From JAJDAH01 sp964487605 (GTDB lineage: Bacteria > Myxococcota_A > Polyangia > Polyangiales > Polyangiaceae), in the NCBI GenBank assembly GCA_964487605.1, contig CAZARU010000006.1, positions 1-64,000 on the forward strand: a DNA stretch of 64,000 nucleotides, read 5' to 3'. The position numbers and the translations under genes are program-made. Positions 29,112-37,255 of the stretch are shown here, piece after piece. The notes beneath the pieces were generated by a model. That model had not been told where the DNA came from and did not search any database. It saw nothing but the letters and a program-made list of their open reading frames with translations. Position 1 is the stretch's first letter, and every line of letters starts with the position of its first letter.

Positions 29112-30203
29112 ATGCGCCGCGCGGCCCTCGCCCTGGTCGTGTCCTGCCTGCCGGCCTGCGGCGGGTCCGACGATTCTGCCGGGAAGGGCGGTGCCGGAGG
29201 CTCTGCAGGAGCCGCGGGCACCGGAGGCCGTGGCGGCTCGAGCGGATCCGCCGGTGCAGGTGGCAACGCAGCGTCCGGCGGCGCCGCGCTCGACTACCCG
29301 CGCGATGACGTTCTGCGCCTCAACCACCTGCAGACGAAGGGCACGCACAACAGCTACCACGTCGCGTCGGACCTCCCCGTGCCCGACTGGGCGTACACGC
29401 ACGCGCCCCTGGACGTGCAGCTCGAGGAACAGGGCGTGCGGAAGTTCGAGCTCGATACGTACTTCGACGCGGCGTCCTCGGTGTTCCAGGTACATCACGT
29501 CCCGACTCTCGACATGAAGAGCACGTGTCCGCTCCTCGCCGAGTGTCTCGGCCTCGTGCGGGCGTGGTCCGACGCGCACCGCGCGCATCACCCCATCTTC
29601 ATCCAGATCGAGCCGAAGGACACCCTCCCGGCGGACTCGGAGCCGTACTTTGCCGCGCTCGAGGCCGAGATCCTGTCGGTGTGGCCACGAGACCGCATCG
29701 TGGCGCCGGACGACGTGAAAGGCGCCCACTCCACGCTCCGCGAAGCGGTGACCACCACCGGTTGGCCGACGCTCGGCGCCACGCGCGGAAAGGTCCTCTT
29801 CTTCGTCAACGAGAGCGGGCCCTGGCGGGAGGCGTACACGCGCGGCCAGACGAACCTGGATGGGCGCCTGCTGTTCGCCGAGGCGGATGCGGACGACCCG
29901 TACGCCGCGGTCCTCATCCTCAACGATCCGCAGGGCGACGCCCAGGCGATAAGGGACGCGGTGGCCGCGGGCTTCGTCGTGCGCACCCGCGCGGACGGCG
30001 TGCCGCTCTCGGCCGATCCAATGCCCAAGGCGCAGGCGGCGCTCGCGAGCGGCGCCCAGGTCATCAGCACGGACTGGCCCGTCGCCGTGGACGGCGTGTC
30101 CTACGTGTTCGAGGTGCCGGACGGGTCCCCTTCGCGGTGCAATCCGGTATCCGCGCCCGCCGAGTGCACGTCGAAGGACGTGGAAGACCCCGGCCAGCTC
30201 TGA
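29112..30203 (+). CDS. Phosphatidylinositol-phospholipase-C-like lipoprotein
   Basis: 363 aa. A lipobox (LPAC, Cys16) and a 40-residue Gly/Ser linker precede the catalytic domain. Visible active-site elements of the calcium-dependent bacterial PI-PLC group are His79-Asn80 in KGTHNSYH, Glu113 and Asp115 in FELDTYFD, His128/His129 in VHHVPTLD, and a conserved Glu in IQIEPKD. The fold is a TIM barrel, and the C-terminal AQVISTDWP is typical. It would cleave phosphoinositides or related phosphodiesters outside the cell. An ATG is used; a GTG one codon earlier is possible. Probably co-transcribed with the repeat protein. Confidence 0.83.
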   Translation: MRRAALALVVSCLPACGGSDDSAGKGGAGGSAGAAGTGGRGGSSGSAGAGGNAASGGAALDYPRDDVLRLNHLQTKGTHNSYHVASDLPVPDWAYTHAPLDVQLEEQGVRKFELDTYFDAASSVFQVHHVPTLDMKSTCPLLAECLGLVRAWSDAHRAHHPIFIQIEPKDTLPADSEPYFAALEAEILSVWPRDRIVAPDDVKGAHSTLREAVTTTGWPTLGATRGKVLFFVNESGPWREAYTRGQTNLDGRLLFAEADADDPYAAVLILNDPQGDAQAIRDAVAAGFVVRTRADGVPLSADPMPKAQAALASGAQVISTDWPVAVDGVSYVFEVPDGSPSRCNPVSAPAECTSKDVEDPGQL

Positions 30204-30246
30204 ACCCCTGGGCCGTTCGTGACCGGCGGCCCAGCGCTCCTTCGAC

Positions 30247-30275
30247 TTGCAAACGTACTCCAAAGTACGTATAGT
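30247..30275 (+). promoter_or_regulatory. Promoter with operator-like inverted repeat in the spacer
   Basis: TTGCAA (30247-30252) and TATAGT (30270-30275) are separated by exactly 17 bases. The spacer is filled by a near-perfect palindrome, ACGTACT-CCAA-AGTACGT (30253-30270), with 7-base arms. A repressor dimer bound there would cover the space between the -35 and -10 elements. It lies 38 bases upstream of the D-aminoacylase start. The elements are seen; regulation is inferred. Confidence 0.7.
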
Positions 30276-30313
30276 GCTCGTGAGGCTGTGACGACGCCCT
30301 CGAGGAGCCCCCA

Positions 30314-32065
30314 ATGACGCACGATCTGGTGATTCGCGGTGGAACGGTGTTCGACGGGTCTGGACTCGCGCCCCGCGAGGCGGATCTGGCCATCGAGGAC
30401 GGCCGCATCACGGTCGTCGGCAGGGTGTCGGGACGCGGCCGCGACGAGATCGACGCGCGCGGCCGGATGGTGACGCCGGGGTTCGTCGACATTCACACGC
30501 ACTACGACGGTCAGGTGACGTGGGCGTCGCGCGTGGACCCGTCGAGTCAACACGGCGTGACGACCGTGGTCACCGGTAACTGTGGTGTGGGCTTCGCGCC
30601 GTGCTTGCCCGAGCACCGCGAGACGCTCATCCGCCTGATGGAGGGCGTGGAGGACATCCCGGGTTCGGCCCTCGCGGAGGGGTTGACGTGGGAATGGGAG
30701 TCGTTTCCGGAGTTTCTCGACGTCGTGGACGGGCTGCCGCACGACGTCGATGTCGCGATGATGGTCCCGCACGGCCCGCTTCGCGTGAACGCGATGGGCC
30801 AGAGGGGAGTCGAGCGCGAGCCGGCGACGGCGGCAGACATCGCGAAGATGTCCTGCGCGCTCGAGGAGGCGGTGCGCGCAGGAGCGCTGGGGTTCTCCAC
30901 GTCCCGAACGATGCTGCACCGGACTGCGGATGGCGACGCGACGCCCATGCTGGGCGCCGCTGCCGACGAGCTCGTGGGGGTCGCCACGGGCATGAAGCGC
31001 GGCGGCGGTGGGGTCTTCGAGATGGTCAGCGACTTCATGGACCTCGACGACGAGTTCGGTGCGCTGACTCGCGTCGTGCGGGAGTCCGGTTGCGGCGCGA
31101 CGTTCTCGCTCCTCCAGTCGGCGCTATCTCCGACGCTCTGGCGGCGACTCCTCGAGGAAACGACTGCGGCCAACCAGGAAGGCCTCGCCATCCGCGCACA
31201 GGTGATGACCCGTCCCATAGGGATCGTCATGGGGCTCGAAGCGAGCCTGCAGCCGTTCATGTCGCACCCCGGCTACGCCGCGCTCGCCTCGCTTCCCCGC
31301 GCCGACCGCGTGCGGCGACTGAAGGATCCCGCGGTGCGCGCGCAGATCCTCTCCGAGACCCCGACCGCGACCCACCCGTTCTTCGCCGCGTTCGGTGGGC
31401 GCCACGATCGGTACTTCCCCCTCGACGACCCGCCTACGTACGAGCCGGCCCCGGACTCGTCCATCGCCCACCGCGCCGCGCGGGCGGGTGTGTCGCCCCA
31501 CGAGGCGATCTACGACGCCCTGGTCGCCGAAGAAGGGAAGGCGATGCTCTTCTTCCCCTTCGCCAACTACGAGGGCCTGAACCTCGACGACGTCCGCGAG
31601 ATGATGACGCACCCCCACGCGGTGTTCGGACTGGGCGACGGCGGAGCGCACGTGGGCATCGTGTGCGACGCGAGCACGCCGACCACGACGCTCGCACACT
31701 GGGGGCGGGACCGCCCAAACGGGCGGCTCCCGCTCGAGTGGCTCGTGCGGTTCCTCACCCGACGACCCGCCGAGACGGTCGGGCTCGGCGATCGAGGGTT
31801 CCTGGAGGTAGGCCAGCGAGCGGACGTCAACGTGATCGACCTCGATCGGCTGGGGGTCGCGAGGCCCCACGTCGTGTACGACCTGCCCGCGGGAGGCCGC
31901 CGGATGCTCCAGAGGGCGACGGGCTACGACGCGACGCTCGTTGCCGGCGTGATCACCCAGCGGCACGGCGAGCCGACCGGCGCGCTGCCGGGGCGGCTCG
32001 TCCGCGGGCGCCGCAAGGCGGTCGGGCGTTCCGTTCGGCCGGGCGTGATGCCTACGACGCTCTGA
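30314..32065 (+). CDS. N-acyl-D-amino-acid deacylase-family amidohydrolase
   Basis: 583 aa, ATG start with GAGGAG upstream. The amidohydrolase-3 metal motif is PGFVDIHTHYDGQ (His61, His63). The metal-bridging Cys typical of D-aminoacylases is Cys90 in VTGNCGVGFAPC. Later segments GLGDGGAHVG and RGFLEVGQRADVNVIDLD carry the catalytic Asp and the closing beta-sandwich. It removes acyl groups from N-acyl-D-amino acids or hydrolyses a related cyclic amide, and many family members are mis-specified. It is a cytoplasmic protein, apparently a single-gene unit controlled by the promoter/operator just upstream. Its end overlaps a convergent small gene by 14 bases. Confidence 0.87.
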   Translation: MTHDLVIRGGTVFDGSGLAPREADLAIEDGRITVVGRVSGRGRDEIDARGRMVTPGFVDIHTHYDGQVTWASRVDPSSQHGVTTVVTGNCGVGFAPCLPEHRETLIRLMEGVEDIPGSALAEGLTWEWESFPEFLDVVDGLPHDVDVAMMVPHGPLRVNAMGQRGVEREPATAADIAKMSCALEEAVRAGALGFSTSRTMLHRTADGDATPMLGAAADELVGVATGMKRGGGGVFEMVSDFMDLDDEFGALTRVVRESGCGATFSLLQSALSPTLWRRLLEETTAANQEGLAIRAQVMTRPIGIVMGLEASLQPFMSHPGYAALASLPRADRVRRLKDPAVRAQILSETPTATHPFFAAFGGRHDRYFPLDDPPTYEPAPDSSIAHRAARAGVSPHEAIYDALVAEEGKAMLFFPFANYEGLNLDDVREMMTHPHAVFGLGDGGAHVGIVCDASTPTTTLAHWGRDRPNGRLPLEWLVRFLTRRPAETVGLGDRGFLEVGQRADVNVIDLDRLGVARPHVVYDLPAGGRRMLQRATGYDATLVAGVITQRHGEPTGALPGRLVRGRRKAVGRSVRPGVMPTTL

Positions 32066-32417
32066 AGATCCGCTCGATCAGCGCGTCGATCTGCGGATCG
32101 CTCCCTGCCGTCACTCTTCGGCGCACGCCCGAGGCCGTTCGGCGGACCGCGTCGGGCCGCGGCGCTCCTGCCGCAGGCGCAGATCCCGAGCGCCGTCGCG
32201 CGTCCTCGATGCGCCCGACGGCGTCCGCGCGGGGGCTTCCGTGCACCCTCGCGTACTCGACCTCGCTCGCGACGATCTGCATCAGCACGCTGTCGGCGTG
32301 CCGCCCGGCGACACCGAGCGCGCGACTCAGCTCCCAGGCGCGACGCGCGACGTCCGCCCGCTCGTCCGAACCGTCCGGGGAAATTGCCGCAAGGACCTCG
32401 TCGAAGATGCTCACGCC
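32052..32417 (-). CDS. Small protein of unknown function
   Basis: 121 aa if read from the GTG at 32417. The frame is open to an ATG at 32504 (150 aa), but the added N-terminus is Arg/Ala/Pro-rich and unconvincing. The first 70 residues are helical and charged (SIFDEVLAAISPDGSDER, then ADSVLMQIVASEVEYARVHG). A basic Ala/Pro/Arg linker follows, then a short amphipathic C-terminal helix. No family recognised. It is convergent with the deacylase. Confidence 0.5.
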   Translation of the reverse strand, partial: GVSIFDEVLAAISPDGSDERADVARRAWELSRALGVAGRHADSVLMQIVASEVEYARVHGSPRADAVGRIEDARRRSGSAPAAGAPRPDAVRRTASGVRRRVTAGSDPQIDALIERIFRAS

Positions 32418-32609
32418 GCACCAGGCTACGGGGCACGCCCCGGGGCGCGCAACGACGTGGAGCGCTTCACCGGCGTCCCACCGCGCGTCAGCGGCATTTT
32501 TCACCGGCGCGCCAGGCGCGTCCGTTCAGAGGGTAGGGACCGGTGCATCGGAGTGGTAGCGTTTGCTGCGTCGTGTCAGCCGGCGTCGGCTCGACCCGCG
32601 GAGGAGCCC

Positions 32610-33047
32610 TTGAAGGAGATCAAGACGGAGCTGGAGATCGCGGCGGTGCCCGAGAAGGTGTGGGACGTCCTCGTCGACTTCGAGCGCTATGGCGAGTGGA
32701 ACCCGTTCATCGTCGAGATTCGTGCGACGCTTCGGCCGGGCGCGCCGGTGGATTTCGTGGGGCGGCTCGCCGGTCGCAAGGTGCCCATCGCGGCGCGCAT
32801 GGTGGAGGCCGAGAAGCCACGAACCTTCTGGTGGCGTGGCCCGCGGTCTGCGGCGCTCGGCAAGCTCTTCACCGGTGAGCACTACTTCGAGATGCATCCC
32901 GTCGGCGCCGATCGAACGCGCTTCGTCCACGGAGAGCGGTTCCGGGGATGGCTCATTCCGGCTCTGGCGGGCCTGCTCGATCGGCGCCTGGTGCCGGCCT
33001 ACGACGCCATGAATCGAGCGCTGAAGCGGCGCGTCGAGGGCGGCTGA
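32610..33047 (+). CDS. SRPBCC/polyketide-cyclase-like lipid-binding-fold protein
   Basis: 145 aa from a TTG that follows GGAGGA by four bases; the open frame extends further upstream without a ribosome binding site. It is a START/SRPBCC fold: the opening strand and helix read TELEIAAVPEKVWDVLVDFERYGEWNPF, a central strand contains TFWWRG, and a long C-terminal amphipathic helix ends the protein. Single-domain members bind hydrophobic ligands or act as cyclases/dehydratases. The ligand is unknown, and no polyketide genes are adjacent. Confidence 0.75.
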   Translation: MKEIKTELEIAAVPEKVWDVLVDFERYGEWNPFIVEIRATLRPGAPVDFVGRLAGRKVPIAARMVEAEKPRTFWWRGPRSAALGKLFTGEHYFEMHPVGADRTRFVHGERFRGWLIPALAGLLDRRLVPAYDAMNRALKRRVEGG

Positions 33048-33071
33048 GCGTCGCGCAGCCAGCGTGGCGGT

Positions 33072-33734
33072 TCACGGCGTGGAAGCGCGCTGCTGGTCCA
33101 CCTGAAGGCGGACCTTTTGGCCCGGTGAGAACGGCGTCTTGCCGCGCCGCTTCACCGTGGCTTCGCCGTGCTCGGTGCCGATCTCGACGTCGATGCGACC
33201 CTTCGCGCCGACCTTCTTGACGACGACGTCGGCCACGGCGAGCCAGTCGTTGCCATCGGCCGGCGTGGGCTCGACCTTGCGCTCCAGGAGTGCGGCTTGA
33301 CCTTCGGCCAGCTCGGTGTCGCCGGACGTCGTCACCAGGCTCTCGAGCACGACGTGCTTGGCGGCGCGTGACTTCATCTTGGCGTACACGTGGAAGCGGT
33401 AGACCTGGACGGGGGGCGGCTCGACGTACGGTGCTGCGGGCGCCGCGCCTGCGTCGAGCGCGGGCACGGTCTGCGCGCTTGCCCCGGCGTCGGATGCGCC
33501 CGTGCGTCCCGAATCCGCCCCCGTCGGCGCTGCGCCCCCGTCGGCGTTCCCGCGTGCCACGCCGTCGTCCGCCCTCGCGGGGCCTTCGGTGCTGCCGGAC
33601 TCCTGCGCCTGCGGTGCAGCTCGGGAACCTCCGCACGCGCCGGCGGCGGCGAGTGCGAGCCCGACGCTCGCCGCGATGCACCACGAACGTGGGCGAAGGA
33701 GCGTCGGGACCGTCCACGGGGCGGGTTGGAACAT
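33072..33734 (-). CDS. Ala/Gly-rich lipoprotein
   Basis: 220 aa from the ATG at 33734. A basic N-terminus and hydrophobic stretch end in AAAGAC (lipobox). About 75 low-complexity residues (Ala/Gly/Asp/Ser) follow. Then comes a folded domain of about 110 residues with YRFHVYAKMKSRAAKHVVLES and strands ending KVRLQVDQQ. Family not recognised. The C-terminal part is predicted beta-rich. It is divergent from the GGDEF gene at 33831 across a 96-base intergenic region. Confidence 0.6.
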   Translation of the reverse strand: MFQPAPWTVPTLLRPRSWCIAASVGLALAAAGACGGSRAAPQAQESGSTEGPARADDGVARGNADGGAAPTGADSGRTGASDAGASAQTVPALDAGAAPAAPYVEPPPVQVYRFHVYAKMKSRAAKHVVLESLVTTSGDTELAEGQAALLERKVEPTPADGNDWLAVADVVVKKVGAKGRIDVEIGTEHGEATVKRRGKTPFSPGQKVRLQVDQQRASTP

Positions 33735-33830
33735 GGGCGAGACGCTACCACCGGCGAGCCGACGGACGGGCCGCTGTCCGCGCGAGGGCCGTGGGGTAGG
33801 CTCCCCGGGTTTTTCGAGCGAGCGCCCCCG

Positions 33831-34814
33831 ATGTCCGACGACGATCCGCCCCCACGAAGCCTCGACCCCGCCCGTCTCGCCGAACTCCCGATCCTGAGCG
33901 GCGTGGGGCTCGGCGATCGCGAGGCGCTGTCGCGAGAGAGCGTGCTGCGGAATCTCGCGCGGGGGGAGGTGCTCATCGAGCAAGGCAAGCGCAACGCGCA
34001 GATGCACGTCATCGTCGACGGCGCGCTCGGCATCCACCTGCAGGGAGTGGAGGGCGAGGCGATTGCCGTGCTCGGCCCGGGCGAGACCGTCGGAGAGCTG
34101 TCCTTGCTCGACGAGAGCCTCGCCTCGGCGACGGTGGTCGGGGAGGAGCCCAGCCTCGTGCTGAGCCTCGACGAGGACGCCTTCTGGCGGCTGACGAACG
34201 CCAGCCACGCGTTCGCCGTCAACCTGCTCGTCAAGCTGGCCGAGCGCTTGCGCGCCAACAACGCTCAGGTCTCGCAGAACGTCGCCAAGCGTCGCCAGTA
34301 CGAGCGGGCGGCGATGTTCGACGGGCTGACGGGGATTCACAACCGCAGATGGCTCGACGACACGCTGCACCGCGTGGCATCGCGGCAGCGGCGGTCGGGG
34401 ACCATGCTGTCCGTCGCCCTCATCGACGTGGACCACTTCAAGTCGTTCAACGATCGATTCGGGCACGACGCGGGCGACCACGTCCTGCAGCTCGTGGCGA
34501 CGTCCCTGTCGCAGAACTTGCGGCCCACGGACCTGGTCGCCCGCTTCGGCGGAGAAGAGTTCGTGATCGTCTTCCCGGAGTCCGACGCCACCGCCGCCGC
34601 GCGTGCGTCCGAGCGCGTTCGTGAGGCGATATCCAGGCTCGAGCCGAAGATGCCCGACGGGCGGGACCTGCCCCGTGTCACCATTTCCATCGGCGTCGCT
34701 CAGATGGAGGCGCAGCAGACCGTGGCCGAACTCCTCAAGGCCGCCGATCAGGCGATGTATCGCGCCAAGCAGGGCGGACGAAACCGCGTCGAGGTTCACG
34801 AGCCCTCGCGATAG
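33831..34814 (+). CDS. Diguanylate cyclase with cyclic-nucleotide-binding-like domain
   Basis: 327 aa. Residues 20-140 form a cNMP-binding (CRP-like) beta-barrel with GETVGELSLLDE in the phosphate-binding cassette position. The usual Pro-Arg-Ser/Thr-Ala of that cassette reads Leu-Ala-Ser-Ala, so the phosphate-contacting Arg is missing. Residues 160-320 are a GGDEF domain with an intact GGEEF (240-244) and a matching inhibitory RxxD site (Arg231, Asp234) five residues before it. It should synthesise c-di-GMP and be feedback-inhibited. The barrel may bind another ligand or a protein. First gene of a tight signalling run: the cyclase gene starts 12 bases after its stop. Confidence 0.9.
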   Translation: MSDDDPPPRSLDPARLAELPILSGVGLGDREALSRESVLRNLARGEVLIEQGKRNAQMHVIVDGALGIHLQGVEGEAIAVLGPGETVGELSLLDESLASATVVGEEPSLVLSLDEDAFWRLTNASHAFAVNLLVKLAERLRANNAQVSQNVAKRRQYERAAMFDGLTGIHNRRWLDDTLHRVASRQRRSGTMLSVALIDVDHFKSFNDRFGHDAGDHVLQLVATSLSQNLRPTDLVARFGGEEFVIVFPESDATAAARASERVREAISRLEPKMPDGRDLPRVTISIGVAQMEAQQTVAELLKAADQAMYRAKQGGRNRVEVHEPSR

Positions 34815-34825
34815 GATGCCCCATC

Positions 34826-36586
34826 GTGCAGATCGGGCTCGTCACTCCGCCGGGGCTCCTGGGCGAAATGGTCACGCGGGCGGTCTCGCCGGCCGGACAC
34901 GTCCTGACCGTCGCTCCGGACCTCGACGCGCTCTGGGAGCAGGCGCCGGAGCGGCCCCGCGTCGTCCTCTTCGCGCCCGTGACGAGCCACGCATCGGCGT
35001 TCGACGCACTGGAAGACGCCCGGTCGCGAGATTCCGCTCCGGAGCACTCGATCTACCTGGGGCTGGACGTCGCGTCGTGCGAGGCGGCGCGGTCCGCGGG
35101 GTTCGTCCGCTCGTTGCAGCTCCCGTTCCAGACGCAGGAGCTCCTCGACGCGATAGAGCGTGCGGCCAGGGGGCGGCTTCGCGTGCTCCTGGTGGACGAC
35201 AGCGACCTCATCCACCGTCACACGGTGCCCATCCTCCAGGCCGCGGGGTACGACGTCACCGAGGCGTGGGACGGCAGGGAGGCCCTGGAGCGCATCGCCG
35301 GCGACCAGCCCGACCTGGTGCTCACGGACGTCGAGATGCCGAACATGAACGGCTACGATCTGTGTCGAGCGCTGAAGGAGGACGAGAAGACGGCGGGTCT
35401 GCCCGTGGTGATCTGCTCCAGCCTCGGTGAGGCGACGGATCTGCAGCGCGGGTTCGACGCCGGTGCCGACGACTACCTGGTCAAGCCCGTCGTCGCCGAG
35501 GAGCTCACCAGCAGGCTCCAGTCGCTGCTGGCCACGCGTCTCGCGGCGGTTCGCGAGCGCGTGCTCGTGGTGGACGACTCCGCTGCGATTCGCCATCTCG
35601 TCGCGGACTGTCTCCGGCGCCAGGGATTTCGAGTGAAGACCGCCGTGGACGGTCAGGACGGCGAGTCCAAGGCCGTCGTCGATCCGCCGGACCTGGTCCT
35701 CACCGACTACGACATGCCCCGGATGACCGGCTTCGAGCTCGTGGTGGCGCTTCGGCGCGACACGCGGACCCGTGACGTGCCCATCGTCATGCTCACGGCG
35801 CGGGACACGCAGCGCGATCAGGCCCAGATGCGCGCGGCAGGGCTCACCAGCTACCTCGTCAAGCCCTTCACCACGGACAAGTGCATCGCCATCGTCGAGC
35901 GCGTGCTGGCGGAGGCCCGACTCTCTCGGTACAAGCAGGCTTCGCGGCTCTACATCAGCGAGGGAGCCGTGGCGGCGGCCGAGCAGCAGGCGATGACCGG
36001 CGAGATGTATGCCGTGCGCGCCTACGAGGTGGATGCGACGCTCCTGTTCAGCGACATTTCGGGGTTCACGAACATGAGCTCGAAGATGTCCCCAGCGGAA
36101 GTCGTCGCGATTCTGAACGCCTCGTTCGACATGCTCTGCCCGGTGATCAAGGACCATGGCGGCGACATCGACAAGTTCATCGGGGACGCGATCATGGCGG
36201 TTTTCGAGGACCGACCCGAGCACGAGGAACCCCACGCGCTCCGCGCCGCGCGTGCGGCCTGGGGCATGCAGCGTGCCCTGGATCGCTTCAACGAGGGGCG
36301 GGAGGCGGACCTGGTGATGCGCATCGGGCTGAACTCCGGCCCCATCGTGAGGGGCGACATAGGGTCCCGGTTCGTTCGTCGGGACTACACGTGCATCGGC
36401 GACACGGTGAACCGCGCACAGCGCCACGAGTCGAAGGCGCCGCTCGGGGGGGTGCTCATGAGCGGGACGGTCTACGAGCGCGTGAAGGATCACGTGGTCG
36501 CCGAAGAGGTCGGCGGGATCCAGCTCAAGGGAATCGATCAACCCGTAGCGGCGTACGTGCTTCGGGGATTCAAGGAGGTTTCGTGA
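34826..36586 (+). CDS. Multi-receiver class III adenylate cyclase
   Basis: 586 aa, GTG start. Residues 1-112 look like a receiver fold without the acidic pocket. Residues 118-235 and 245-362 are two full receivers, with phospho-acceptors Asp168 (LTDVEMP) and Asp294 (LTDYDMP) and conserved Lys220/Lys346. Residues 400-580 are a class III nucleotide cyclase catalytic domain. The metal-binding Asp residues are 410 (LLFSDISGF) and 454 (FIGDAIMAVF). Lys450 is the adenine-specifying Lys, and the transition-state Asn/Arg lie in GDTVNRAQR. It should make cAMP under phosphorelay control. No histidine kinase is adjacent. It overlaps the next gene by 4 bases. Confidence 0.9.
   Translation: MQIGLVTPPGLLGEMVTRAVSPAGHVLTVAPDLDALWEQAPERPRVVLFAPVTSHASAFDALEDARSRDSAPEHSIYLGLDVASCEAARSAGFVRSLQLPFQTQELLDAIERAARGRLRVLLVDDSDLIHRHTVPILQAAGYDVTEAWDGREALERIAGDQPDLVLTDVEMPNMNGYDLCRALKEDEKTAGLPVVICSSLGEATDLQRGFDAGADDYLVKPVVAEELTSRLQSLLATRLAAVRERVLVVDDSAAIRHLVADCLRRQGFRVKTAVDGQDGESKAVVDPPDLVLTDYDMPRMTGFELVVALRRDTRTRDVPIVMLTARDTQRDQAQMRAAGLTSYLVKPFTTDKCIAIVERVLAEARLSRYKQASRLYISEGAVAAAEQQAMTGEMYAVRAYEVDATLLFSDISGFTNMSSKMSPAEVVAILNASFDMLCPVIKDHGGDIDKFIGDAIMAVFEDRPEHEEPHALRAARAAWGMQRALDRFNEGREADLVMRIGLNSGPIVRGDIGSRFVRRDYTCIGDTVNRAQRHESKAPLGGVLMSGTVYERVKDHVVAEEVGGIQLKGIDQPVAAYVLRGFKEVS
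36572..36578 (+). promoter_or_regulatory. Strong ribosome binding site inside the cyclase gene
   Basis: AAGGAGG lies in the last codons of the cyclase and is followed four bases later by the GTG of the next gene, which overlaps the cyclase stop. It fixes that start. Confidence 0.75.
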
Positions 36587-37245
36587 AGCGTTCGATGACG
36601 AGGGCCGCAACCCTCGCGGCCGTGACGCTCGCCGCCGCGGCGGTCGCCACGGAGGGTACCGAAGCGCCCGACGCGCGCTGTCCCTGGGGCCGCCTCGCCG
36701 ACGGACAGGGCCGCATGGTGCGGTGCATCAGCCAGAACGAGGCGGCGTGGCTGCGCCTCAAGACGTCCCGGTCCGATCCGGCGCCAGCGACGACGCGGGC
36801 CGCGCCCGCGACCTCGGCCGCGGCGGGTGCGACGGCAGCACCCGCCGCGAGCGCGGCGCACCCGGATGCCGGAGCGACGCCTGGCGATGCTGCCGATGCG
36901 GGGGTTCGCGCGGGGCCGCTTCCGCGCGTCGTCGCCGAGGCCGTGCAGGTGGAGCAAGGAACGCTCCCGCACGCGCTGGACAAGCTGCGGCAGCCGGTCG
37001 AGCGCTACGCGAAGTGCGTCGCGGAGCACGGCGGGCTCGCTCGCGACGTCGGGGAGGTGCACGTGAAGTTCCTGGTCCGCCAGCGCGGCCGCGCGGAGGG
37101 CGTGGAGGTCGTCAAGCGTCGCAGCGTCTCGCGTGAGGCGGCGCAGTGCATCGCGGACGTCGTGGACCGACGCGGCGTCGGCGCGCCCAGCGTCGAGATG
37201 ACCGGCGCCACGCTCGTGCTCAGGGTGGAGAAGGGGCTCCCGTGA
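36583..37245 (+). CDS. Periplasmic protein with TonB/AgmX-like C-terminal domain
   Basis: 220 aa from the GTG that overlaps the cyclase stop (GTGA). It has a signal peptide (to about AVATEG) and a short Cys pair (ARCPWGRLAD, then MVRCIS). An Ala/Thr/Pro-rich linker (60-110) follows. The C-terminal domain (about 125-220) has the pattern YAKCVAEHGGLARDVGEVHVKFLVRQRG-like strands and EAAQCIADVVDRR, as in the TonB-like/AgmX C-terminal modules of myxobacteria, with two Cys probably paired. It may contact envelope machinery. Its position suggests it is co-expressed with the cyclic-nucleotide enzymes. Confidence 0.65.
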   Translation: MKRSMTRAATLAAVTLAAAAVATEGTEAPDARCPWGRLADGQGRMVRCISQNEAAWLRLKTSRSDPAPATTRAAPATSAAAGATAAPAASAAHPDAGATPGDAADAGVRAGPLPRVVAEAVQVEQGTLPHALDKLRQPVERYAKCVAEHGGLARDVGEVHVKFLVRQRGRAEGVEVVKRRSVSREAAQCIADVVDRRGVGAPSVEMTGATLVLRVEKGLP

Positions 37246-37255
37246 CGGGACCCAC

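Noticed and set aside
27050..29266. 738-codon minus-strand frame opposite the repeat protein
   Set aside because: A Val/Ala/Arg periodic shadow produced by the Cys/Asp repeats on the plus strand.
33793..33814. Rho-independent terminator (GGGG-loop-CCCC followed by TTTTT)
   Set aside because: The stem is only four base pairs, the T run starts three bases after it, and it lies 17 bases upstream of a start codon.
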